The notes below the pieces were generated by a model that saw only the letters and a program-made list of their open reading frames with translations, made no database searches and was not told the origin of the DNA. The translations under genes and the position numbers were made by a program. From Caldicellulosiruptor acetigenus (GTDB taxonomy: Bacteria > Bacillota > Thermoanaerobacteria > Caldicellulosiruptorales > Caldicellulosiruptoraceae), in contig NZ_CP113866.1 in assembly GCF_026914305.1 (NCBI RefSeq), positions 814,183-878,182 of the forward strand: a stretch of DNA of 64,000 nucleotides, in the 5' to 3' direction. Below are positions 36,356-43,590 of this stretch, piece after piece. Numbering within the stretch: the stretch's first letter is position 1; every line of letters starts with the position of its first letter.

Positions 36356-36475
36356 ATGGAAGCAAAAAAGCCCAAGGTTTACAACTATAATAAACTACCA
36401 ACACTCAAACTCTTTGAAAAAACTTGGCACGCCCGGGGGGAATCGAACCCCCGACCACAGAAGTTCTGTGAATGA
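36356..36475 (+). CDS. Short open frame running into the left attachment repeat
   Basis: A 39-aa open frame starts at ATG 36356 and reads MEAKKPKVYNYNKLPTLKLF before it enters the tRNA-derived repeat at 36425. The YNYNKLPTLKLFEK segment faintly resembles the start of the FtsK/SpoIIIE core (YxLPxLxLL), so it may be a cut-off DNA translocase fragment. No good ribosome site is present. It may be chance. Confidence 0.25.
   Translation: MEAKKPKVYNYNKLPTLKLFEKTWHARGESNPRPQKFCE
36425..36460 (-). repeat. Left attachment repeat (tRNA-Arg 3' fragment)
   Basis: This is the T arm, acceptor 3' strand and CCA of tRNA-Arg, with one A/G difference (36442 against 52412) from the copy in the intact gene at 52395-52430. 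No tRNA 5' half adjoins it. It is followed by a perfect inverted repeat CACAGAA-g-TTCTGTG (36456-36470) that may be part of the recombinase core site. Confidence 0.85.
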
Positions 36476-36579
36476 TAAATTACCAAATAACAGCCAGCCG
36501 TATATTGTTTGATTTTACTGCACTCACAGACTTCAAAATTGTATCTAATTGCCTTGAAAAGTATAAAATTTTATCCGTG

Positions 36580-36600
36580 TAGGTGTCAAATAGGTGTCAA
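36580..36600 (+). repeat. Tandem decamer near the left attachment site
   Basis: TAGGTGTCAA occurs twice, 11 bases apart (36580-36589 and 36591-36600), between the left att repeat and the integrase gene. That is where integrase arm-binding sites are usually found, but binding is not shown. Confidence 0.4.
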
Positions 36601-36662
36601 GTGCATGGTGTTCTTTTCGAACTGGTAATGAATATTCATGCATATGAATTTGATGGCGAACA

Positions 36663-37855
36663 TTAACCTGGACTGCCTGTATCTTCTTTTGAATACAAGA
36701 AAGATTTAAACAAGCTATCAATCTTTTTGGCAACCGATTCTTTCATCTCGGTTAACACGTGGGAATAAATATTGAGAGTGGTTGATATATCTTTGTGTCC
36801 AAGTATTTCCTGGATGACTTTTGGTTGTTCATTGCTCTCAAGAAGTCTTGTGGCAAATGTGTGCCTTAAAGCATGAAAGTTGATGTCCAGTTCTGCTTTT
36901 TTAATGATTCGATAAAAAGTCCTTTGAAAATTTCTCGGGTCAATTGGAGTTCCTACTGCAGTACAAAATACATAATCGTTATCTATGTATCCAGCACCTG
37001 CTTGTTCTTTCTCTTTCTCTTGTGCTTCCTTGTGCTTTTTTAGTTCTTCCAAAGTTATTTCTGCCAAGGGTACAATTCTGATACTATTAGGTGTTTTCAC
37101 TTCGTTCACTATAAGAGATGTTGTTGTTTCTGTGCTACCATATGTTCTGGCTCGTAATATGGTTCGTTTGACTGTCAGGATTTTTTTCTCGAAGTCAATG
37201 TCACTCCACTTGAGCGCTAATATTTCACCCAGCCTTAATCCTGTAGTAAGTGCCAGAACGAACGCTGGTTTTAACCGTTCCACTTCCAGGGCTTCTAAAA
37301 ATCTTCTTTCTTCTTCTAAAGTAAAACTTTTATTGTTTCTTTCTTTTTTGACTTCGGCAGTGTCACTGCTTCGCTAACATTTCTTGGTAGCAAACCGCTC
37401 TTGACGGCTTGTTTTAAAGCTGAGTGCAGGATTGTATGAATATGTTTAATCTTGCTGGTTGATAAACCTTCTTCCTTCTTTTGATTGTATAATTGTTTAA
37501 GATGTTCAGGTCTGATATCTTTAAGTTTTAAATTACCTATGTGTGGCACGATGTGGACTCTAATTAATTGTTTCATAGCTTTCAAAAGTGGAGATTTTTA
37601 TTTGGTTTCTTTTATATGTCCATAGCCAAATTTTTAGCCATTCGCTCAAAGTAATTTTACTGCTGTCAACATCAAAACCCTGTTCAATCTCGTTTAAGGC
37701 TTTTCTTATTTTATCAGCCACTTCTTGCCTTGTTCTGCCATAAAAGAATTTCTTTTTTGATTTCCTTTTTCATCATAGCCAACAGTAATAAAGCCACACC
37801 ATCTGCCATCTTTTCTTTTGAAAATGCTGCCTTCACCTTTACCGCGCCTTCCCAC
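36663..37855 (-). pseudogene. Tyrosine integrase, frameshifted
   Basis: Reading the minus strand from GTG 37855 gives a phage-type integrase of about 395 aa once three frameshifts are joined (near 37750, 37577 and 37310). Parts seen: AP2-like N-terminus (VGRRGKGEGSIFKRKDGRW), core-binding domain (ITLSEWLKIWLWTYK, then HIVPHIGNLKLKDI), and catalytic domain with TTGLRLGEIL, LRHTFATR, LGHKDISTTLNIYSHV. All catalytic residues (R, H-x-x-R, H, Y) are in the last open segment (36663-37283). Frameshifts elsewhere make the protein non-functional. Confidence 0.85.
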
Positions 37856-37984
37856 TCTTACATCTCTCCCAGTGAAAAATGTTTTACAATTTAAAATTTC
37901 TTACAAAAAATGATATCAGAAAGAATGTTCCTGTCAACCTCTCTTTCATCAACCAAAAATAAAAGAGTTTGTCTATAGCTTATT

Positions 37985-38020
37985 AAGGCAGAGGACTGAT
38001 TTCCTCTGCCTTTTTTTATT
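37985..38020 (+). terminator. Strong terminator upstream of the Rep-like fragment
   Basis: A perfect AAGGCAGAGGA/TCCTCTGCCTT-type stem (loop CTGATT) is followed by seven Ts. No gene reads into it on the plus strand in the region kept, so it may be left from a lost gene. Confidence 0.8.
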
Positions 38021-38055
38021 TTGAACCAAATTTTTTTTTGAGGAGGGTTAAGGGA

Positions 38056-38304
38056 ATGGTAAAGAATTATTTGATTACATTAACTTTGAAGAACAAATCT
38101 TTAGATGAAGTAAAATCATACAAAAAGTTAGCAAAAAATTTTTTAAATTCACTTAGAAATTTTTGTAAAAAAGAGAAAGTAAATTATGCAGTATGTTTTT
38201 CTTTTTCAAAATCAAAGATTGAAAATGGGATTAGAAGAAATTCGAGACTCCATTTTCATCTAATTTTGACAACAAATAAAATAAACAAGATAAAAATTTT
38301 ATAA
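38056..38304 (+). CDS. Fragment of a possible HUH-type replication initiator
   Basis: This 82-aa frame starts at ATG 38056, with GGAGG 10 bases upstream. Near its end is RLHFHLILTTN, which fits the HUH metal motif (HxH flanked by hydrophobics) of rolling-circle Rep or relaxase proteins. The reading continues in another frame from about 38301 (WKYGFVHFKNV), the next conserved Rep-like segment, so there is a frameshift near 38300. No active-site tyrosine is seen in the remains. The identification is tentative. Confidence 0.5.
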   Translation: MVKNYLITLTLKNKSLDEVKSYKKLAKNFLNSLRNFCKKEKVNYAVCFSFSKSKIENGIRRNSRLHFHLILTTNKINKIKIL

Positions 38305-38366
38305 CAAGGTATTGGAAATATGGATTTGTACATTTTAAAAATGTATCCTATTGTTTATTTGAAGCT

Positions 38367-38642
38367 ATGCGATACACTATTGCCCAAGAAGAATGGGCTT
38401 TTATTCAGGGGAACGACTGCGCATACAAAATGGAAATATTAAGCATTATTGAGAATAATTATAATTCATCTGAAAAGGAGATTGCATCTGTTGTTGAAAC
38501 TCAAAAAGGTGAGAAACTTGAATTGAAATTTAATAATATTAGGGATACTGGTAATATTGATAATCCTGGAGTATTCTACGACGTAGTTATTGTGTATGGT
38601 ATTCTTGTGCCACATAGGAAGTGGTATTATGATACAAGTTGA
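38367..38642 (+). CDS. Hypothetical protein following the Rep-like fragment
   Basis: This is a 91-aa frame from ATG 38367 to TGA 38640-38642, without a good ribosome site. The same frame is open upstream to about 38301 and includes the WKYGFVHFKNV piece, so it may be the second half of a fused or frameshifted protein. The C-terminal part (ENNYNSSEKEIASVV..., ending VYGILVPHRKWYYDTS) resembles no family I recognise. It may be a chimeric remnant. Confidence 0.35.
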   Translation: MRYTIAQEEWAFIQGNDCAYKMEILSIIENNYNSSEKEIASVVETQKGEKLELKFNNIRDTGNIDNPGVFYDVVIVYGILVPHRKWYYDTS

Positions 38643-38771
38643 TTTGTTTTAGGGGATAATTAGGTGTTTTAGCTGGTTGTTAATCAAAATTGTGATTTAC
38701 AAAAAACAGGATTAGCTGATAAGAACAGCAGGCTTTTCATGTGTTCAGGATTGTGCTAAAATAAGAGTGAA

Positions 38772-38850
38772 AGCTTCAGCAGGAGGCTTTTCGTTATTGC
38801 TCTCGGGAAGGGAGAGGTTTTTCGTTACTGCCTGCTGAGGCTGGTTTTTT
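38772..38850 (+). ncRNA. Structured RNA-like element with internal 16-base repeats
   Basis: A 12-bp outer stem (AGCTTCAGCAGG at 38772-38783 with CCTGCTGAGGCT at 38831-38842, one G-U) encloses two copies of AGGYTTTTCGTTAYTG (38784-38799 and 38815-38830), which flank a small CTCTC/GAGAG hairpin. The outer stem is followed by GGTTTTTTAATTTT. A weak promoter (TTTTCA-17-TAAAAT, about 38733-38761) precedes it. It may be a small RNA, a terminator or a replication/recombination structure. I do not recognise a known family. Confidence 0.45.
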
Positions 38851-39060
38851 AATTTTCAATTGGAGCAGTATTTCAGTTGATTTGGTGGTTGAATTTTAGT
38901 TTTTGTTGGATGGCTTAAAAGATTTGTATCCGACTCATTGAAAAGGACTCTGTCAGTGCAGAAGGTACGATAGAGAGATTTTTGAGATACGTGACGCTTT
39001 TGGTTTTAAGGGGAAAACAGGGGGATGGAAAGTTTTTGCTAATTCGACATTAATGGTTAA

Positions 39061-39092
39061 GGGGCAGGGTTTAAAACCCTGTCTTTTGTTTT
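39061..39092 (+). terminator. Terminator-like hairpin
   Basis: The inverted repeat CAGGGTTTAAAACCCTG (39065-39081) is followed by TCTTTTGTTTT. Confidence 0.6.
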
Positions 39093-39112
39093 AAGATGTT
39101 CTTGTTTGAATT

Positions 39113-39256
39113 TTGGTTTTTGATTTATCTGATGTCCTTTCGAAACAGTTCAAACAACCAATGAAGAAAATAATTCAGGAAGCTATTGCGGAGTACGTGA
39201 GGAAGGGTTATACTTTCAGTGACTGTGAAAAGCTTTTGGCCTTTTTAAAAAAATAG
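39113..39256 (+). CDS. Small hypothetical protein
   Basis: A frame of 47 codons from TTG 39113 (or 31 from ATG 39161) encodes a helical, charged peptide: FDLSDVLSKQFKQPMKKII at the start and a KLLAFLKK end. There is no strong ribosome site. It might be the tail of a lost plasmid or phage gene. Nothing identifies a function. Confidence 0.3.
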   Translation: MVFDLSDVLSKQFKQPMKKIIQEAIAEYVRKGYTFSDCEKLLAFLKK

Positions 39257-39815
39257 TAAGTTGTGGCAGAAAAAATTGAAGAAAGGCAGCTGTGGGAAAC
39301 CACATTGCAGGATGGGATTGAAAAATGAATCCACTTTGGGCTATATGAGTAGACCGGGGCAAGGGCGTACTGTCAGAAGAATGTTAATCTGCCGTAAGAA
39401 ACATACATGTATACTCGAAATTAGCCATAGCCAACTAGCGTTCATTATTAGAAATGGTTAAATTCAATGGTGAAGAAACTTGCAAATGTGTGTGAGAAAG
39501 CTAAATCAAAAGCTCAAATCAAGCATGGAGTATATCGCAAAGCCGTTGATATACCTGGATTTGTGGGGTAACAGACAAACCTGCAAATGGCTTTTGAGCC
39601 GGGGTAGGGTGTGGGAAATACCAAAAGAGTAGGGATAGGTGCTGTAAACGATTACATTAGAATTGTAAAGCTTGAAAGTTGCTGGGCGAGCAAAAAGCCA
39701 ACCAAAAAGAGCCAACTCAAGACTTGCGCCGGTAGTTGAAAACCTCGAGAGCACTGGCTTTTAAACTATTGCAAAAGTCTGAAATTGGATGTATACTTAA
39801 ATCGGAGTGATAATT

Positions 39816-39995
39816 ATGGAAAATAGTATAATGAGAGAGATTTACAATATTCAGGAAAAATTTTATGAAGAAACAAAAGATATGACTCTAAAAGAGTTTT
39901 TAGAATATATTCACAAAAGAGCTGAGAAGGTAGTGAGGGAGATAAAAGGAGTGTCAAAGGAAGAAAAACAGGATGGGACTATAAGATACTGCTGA
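39816..39995 (+). CDS. Small helical protein, paralog A beside hicB
   Basis: This 59-aa protein starts at ATG 39816 with GGAGTGA upstream. It is clearly related to the 56-aa protein at 40620-40790: both begin MENS/METS, then have an IxEKxYEET-like segment and an EFLEYIHKRAEKVVRE/EFIEYIRRKANKVREE segment. The two flank the hicB/hicA locus. The function is unknown; a toxin-antitoxin accessory or antitoxin-like role is suggested only by position. Confidence 0.6.
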   Translation: MENSIMREIYNIQEKFYEETKDMTLKEFLEYIHKRAEKVVREIKGVSKEEKQDGTIRYC

Positions 39996-40068
39996 ACAAA
40001 AGTTATAATAAAAACAGTTAGAGAAACTGTATTCAAAACGTGTCTATAGAAATGTAAAAATAGAAACT

Positions 40069-40099
40069 ACCACAGCAAAAGCTGTGGTTTTTGTTTTTT
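40069..40099 (+). terminator. Terminator between paralog A and hicB
   Basis: ACCACAGC/GCTGTGGT with an AAAA loop is followed by TTTTGTTTTTTG. Confidence 0.82.
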
Positions 40100-40156
40100 G
40101 TGTGGTATAATAAAAGTGTAAGTGAGAAATTTTCAAGTGTGAAAGGTGATTTTGTT

Positions 40157-40357
40157 ATGTTGTTTACAGTAGTAGTAAGCAAAGAGGACAATTGGTATAT
40201 AGCTAAATGCATAGAAAACAATGTAGCTTCACAAGGAAAAACTATCGAAGAAGCAATAGCCAATTTAAAAGAAGCTCTTGAACTTTACTATGAAGGAGAA
40301 GAGATACAAAAACCACAGATGCCACCGCTAATAACTACAATAGAGGTGGCAGTATAA
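40157..40357 (+). CDS. hicB: HicB-family antitoxin-like protein
   Basis: This 66-aa protein starts at ATG 40157 with AAAGGTGAT 6 bases upstream. It carries the HicB fold start: MLFTVVVSKEDNWYIAKCIE, then GKTIEEAIANLKEALELY, the usual degenerate RNase-H-like strand-helix pattern. It has no C-terminal DNA-binding domain. hicA follows directly but is broken, so the antitoxin has no partner here. Confidence 0.88.
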   Translation: MLFTVVVSKEDNWYIAKCIENNVASQGKTIEEAIANLKEALELYYEGEEIQKPQMPPLITTIEVAV

Positions 40358-40581
40358 ATGTCACCAAAATATCCTGTACTGAAGCCCCAGGAGATAATAA
40401 GAGCGCTCAAAAAAGCTGGGTTCAAGGAAGTATCACAAAGAGGCAGTCATCTCAAGCTAAAGAGATAAAATCCAACAAGGATTGTTATTATTCCTATGCA
40501 TGAAGAAGTTGCAAGGGGACGCTAAAAAGTATTTTGGAGCAGGCAGGAATAAGTCTGGAAGAGTTTTTGAAACTGTTGTAG
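40358..40581 (+). pseudogene. hicA: HicA-type mRNA interferase, broken
   Basis: The ATG at 40358 abuts the hicB stop. The frame gives the HicA start (LKPQEIIRALKKAGFKEVSQRGSHLKL, including the conserved G-S-H with catalytic His), then an in-frame TAA after about 37 codons. NPTRIVIIPMHEEVARG continues in the same frame, and the last part (KSILEQAGISLEEFLKLL) needs a frameshift. So a nonsense change and an indel have broken it. Together they rebuild the normal HicA length of about 74 aa. Confidence 0.85.
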
Positions 40582-40619
40582 GAAGTTCTGACACAGCGCA
40601 AGAGGAGAAGAGATAGAGG

Positions 40620-40790
40620 ATGATGGAGACAAGTGCAAAGAAGGAGCTGCACAGGATAAGAGAGCGAATATATGAAGAGACGGAAAACATATCTCGGGAT
40701 GAATTCATAGAATACATTAGACGAAAAGCCAACAAAGTAAGAGAAGAGACGAAAAGGTTCAGAGAAAAAACTGTTAACGAAATTAACTGA
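40620..40790 (+). CDS. Small helical protein, paralog B after hicA
   Basis: This 56-aa protein (ATG 40620 or 40623; GGAGAAG upstream) is homologous to the 59-aa protein at 39816-39995 (shared YEET, EFxEYI and KANKV/RAEKV segments). It ends KTVNEIN. The hicBA pair lies between the two copies, so the unit looks like a duplication that brought or bracketed the toxin pair. The function is unknown. Confidence 0.55.
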   Translation: MMETSAKKELHRIRERIYEETENISRDEFIEYIRRKANKVREETKRFREKTVNEIN

Positions 40791-40824
40791 AGCACAAGTT
40801 AATGTCAAGAGCCCATCACGCCTC

Positions 40825-41015
40825 TTTGCTGATTTTTTGTTCTAAAGAGCCAGCAAATGCGGACCAGGGTGGGACGGAAAAATCAAAAACTACTGGCAGG
40901 AGAAGGTGTTTGCCAAAGCAGGTTAGCGTGAGGTTGTCCGGGCAGTTGCATACTACGATGGGTGCGTTTTAAAAATTTCAGAAAGAGGGCTTGACAGGGG
41001 GATTAAGGTGTGGTA
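40825..41015 (+). pseudogene. Unidentified coding remnant with one stop codon
   Basis: One frame is open from about 40853 except for a single TAG near 40925: it reads KCGPGWDGKIKNYWQEKVF, then after the stop REVVRAVAYYDGCVLKISERG, and ends at a TAG by 41015. The composition is protein-like. I do not recognise the family. Confidence 0.3.
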
Positions 41016-42084
41016 GATATATTAATAAGTCGTATTATGCCTAAAAGGTTGTTAATACAAAAAGTTCATTTTTATTCGGTATTTTCGTTTAAAATAGTAA
41101 AAAGCAAAGCCACAGGTTATCAAAGGCCTGTGGCTTTATTTTTTTGTGGGGAATAGGTCACTTTTTGCACGGTGTGAGGTATAAATATTTATCAGAGAAA
41201 TATAGAAACGATGTACGAGGGATGCGTCGTGCAGCCTCTACTCAAGTAAATAGCAAAACTATTGTTTCCAAAAATACTTTTGAGTGTATTGATGTTTTGT
41301 ATTTTGGCATTACATTTTCATGCATATACCGTGGTCGGTAGTACCAGCAATGATGTAAGTAGTTTTAAACGGAAAGTTATTTGAGTCGGTTTTTAATAAT
41401 ATATCCAGCGCGTTTGAGCAAGTATACGAATTAAACACATCAGTTCGCATTTTGCAATGGGTTATAGAGCAATGTAAAATAACAAAGATTTTTAAGACGT
41501 AATATAAGTTGTCCAATCTAATTCGAATGATTTCTTACCAAGAAGGATGGTAAAATTTTAAATACACAAAATTATTTACACACTCAAAGCTAAAGCTAAA
41601 GGGGTGGGCATTCAGAATACCCACCCCAACTCTTGACAAAGAGCCGCTTTTTTGTTATTATCAATACTTTTTCGGTTCTTTCCTACCCTAGTTGAAATTA
41701 AATAATAAACCCTCATTTCTTAACATTCCAAAACTACAGCGGCTGTACTACATATGATTTAATAGTCTTTTTCTTATACTCGAAAAATAAAATTTATTCA
41801 ACTGGCTTCGGGAAGAACCCATTTTATGATATCATTATGCAACAGACACAATTTTATTTTAACATCCGGTGCTGCAATAGCTCATATTAAAAAAGGACCG
41901 CACATTTATTCATTGGAGTACAATCTCATGCGAAGAAATGCTTGATGATACAAAGAAAGCGGCAATATTTGAAGCTACTTGAGTAGGTGTTAATCCTGAT
42001 TTTGGAGAAATCGTTCATATAAAAAATGTTTCATTGGCTTATCTTTTTTTAATAATTTTCAAATGTTCAGTTTATGCGATTATA
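41016..42084. other. Gene-free island stretch
   Basis: About 1.07 kb without a credible intact gene. It contains a strong hairpin terminator at 41106-41145 and a GGGGTGGG/CCCACCCC hairpin at 41601-41627 that has no T-run on the plus strand but TTTAGCTTT on the minus strand. The short frames near 41140-41340 and 41880-42050 have stops and no family resemblance that I can see. Confidence 0.5.
41106..41145 (+). terminator. Strong terminator
   Basis: AAAGCCACAGG/CCTGTGGCTTT is followed by ATTTTTTTG. It shares the CCACAG/CTGTGG stem core with the terminator at 40069-40099. Confidence 0.85.
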
Positions 42085-42114
42085 TTGTTAACAATATCAA
42101 TTGAGTGCTATAAT
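42085..42114 (+). promoter_or_regulatory. Promoter for the transglutaminase/epimerase operon
   Basis: TTGTTA at 42085-42090 and TATAAT at 42109-42114 have an 18-base spacer, leaving a 5' leader of about 135 bases. Confidence 0.5.
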
Positions 42115-42256
42115 TTAGATAACCTAAAGAATAACTATATTTATTAGATTAATGGGTAAAAGTTCAGAAAAAGTAAAAGATGATTTGTGAAAGTGACAAA
42201 CTTTAGAAAAATAAGCTATACCAATTTTATTCTAAAAACAACAGGATGGTGAAATT

Positions 42257-43570
42257 ATGGATTTTCTTATATGCAAGATACCAGAAGAGATTGAAAGAGA
42301 AGAAAAGCGTGGTAATTTCGGTCTGGCTCTAAAATTGATAGAAAAATGGTTAGCTGATGAAAGAATAACTGAGATACAAAGAAAGCGTTTAATGTATGAA
42401 AAAGATAGAATAAACAAACTGCTCGAAAGCTATCCTTTTGATGAAGAAAGTGCTTTAAAGCAGGCAATGGAGTTAATTGATTCTTTTACTTATAGTGAAT
42501 TCTACCAACTTTTGGGGGAAGGCTATATTGATTACATAGTAGTTGAAGGAAAGAAGAAATTTGAAGAGCATTTTGTTCAAAATATAGGTTTTACTGTTCC
42601 AGCATACAGAGAAAGGATCAAGAAAGATCCTGTTTCAGAGAAGGCAAGAGAATTGCTCAACAAGAGATTAGAACAACTGACAGAGGGTAATCCTGCCAAA
42701 AGATACCGAGTACGAGCAAAGATAACTGTTACCATTAAAGACGATGCAGATAATTTTCGTGTTTGGCTTCCTTTTCCGAAAGAAGAGTTTCAGGTTTGCG
42801 ATGTAAAACTTGTTTCAGCAAGCCACAGAGACTATTTTCTTGCAGACAACCGAGCTGCTCAGAGAACTATTTACTTTGAAGGCAAAGAGAAAGAGTACTT
42901 CGTTGAGTTCGAATACACTATAAATGAGTGGATAAACAAAGTTGACCCGGAAAAGGTTGAAGAAAATGATTTAACTGAATTTCTTTGTGAGGAACCACCT
43001 CATGTGTTGTTCACACCATACCTGAAGCTTTTAACTAACGAAGTAGTTGCTGGCGAGGAGAATCCTTATTTAAAAGCGAAGAAAATTTACGATTGGGTTA
43101 CAACACATGTTAGGTACTCTTATGTTCGACCATATGCCACTTACGAGAACATACCACAATATGTTGCAGAGAACTTGAAAGGAGATTGTGGCTTTCAGGC
43201 TCTCCTTTTTATAACTATGTGCCGGATTGCTGGAATACCTGCTCGATGGCAGTCTGGGTGGTATGCGAATCCTTTGATGGCTTCTCCACACGACTGGGCT
43301 TTGTTCTACGTCAAACCTTATGGTTGGCTGCCGGCAGATCTTTCATTTGGTGGGGCAAGACGGGAGAATGAAAAACTTCGCAGTTTCTATTTTGGTAACT
43401 TAGATGGTTTTAGGATGGTCGCAAACTCAGACTTTATGAAAGAATTCGTACCCAAACCAAATTTCCTGCGATTTGATCCCACAGATAATCAACTTGGTGA
43501 AGCCGAATCCTCATTTGGGAAAGTTAAAACTAAAAGCAGGATTGAGATAATCTCTTTTGAAGAAATCTGA
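42257..43570 (+). CDS. Transglutaminase-like (cysteine peptidase fold) protein
   Basis: This 437-aa cytosolic protein (no signal peptide) has a helical N-terminal region (1-150), a beta-rich middle (150-240) and a transglutaminase-core domain (about 275-430). The catalytic triad is visible: Cys in KGDCGFQALLF (about 311), His in ASPHDWALFYV (about 345) and Asp in LPADLSFGG (about 361). In bacteria such proteins are usually cysteine peptidases. It is followed after 20 bases by a dipeptide epimerase, so it may release the dipeptide that the epimerase acts on. Confidence 0.88.
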   Translation: MDFLICKIPEEIEREEKRGNFGLALKLIEKWLADERITEIQRKRLMYEKDRINKLLESYPFDEESALKQAMELIDSFTYSEFYQLLGEGYIDYIVVEGKKKFEEHFVQNIGFTVPAYRERIKKDPVSEKARELLNKRLEQLTEGNPAKRYRVRAKITVTIKDDADNFRVWLPFPKEEFQVCDVKLVSASHRDYFLADNRAAQRTIYFEGKEKEYFVEFEYTINEWINKVDPEKVEENDLTEFLCEEPPHVLFTPYLKLLTNEVVAGEENPYLKAKKIYDWVTTHVRYSYVRPYATYENIPQYVAENLKGDCGFQALLFITMCRIAGIPARWQSGWYANPLMASPHDWALFYVKPYGWLPADLSFGGARRENEKLRSFYFGNLDGFRMVANSDFMKEFVPKPNFLRFDPTDNQLGEAESSFGKVKTKSRIEIISFEEI

Positions 43571-43590
43571 GGAGAGGGTGATATATTTCA

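Larger units (their letters stand above)
38643..39815. other. Island stretch with no intact gene
   Basis: About 1.2 kb holding a structured RNA-like element (38772-38850), a terminator-like hairpin (39061-39092) and one small open frame (39113-39256). From 39257 to 39800 the DNA is richer in GC than the rest and has only short frames interrupted by stops (for example MVKKLANVCEKAKSKAQIK at about 39470, which hits a stop after 34 codons). I cannot identify their origin. Confidence 0.5.

Noticed and set aside
36425-36475. A second tRNA gene at the left end.
   Set aside because: Only the 3' part is present; no D arm or 5' acceptor strand adjoins it.
39257-39800. Group II intron or non-coding RNA in the GC-richer stretch.
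   Set aside because: No domain V-like motif, intron boundary or maturase was found; the origin remains unknown.
41106-41627. CRISPR-like repetition from similar hairpins in the island.
   Set aside because: The hairpins are separate terminators or stem-loops that share no regular repeat-spacer spacing; no CRISPR array is present in the window.
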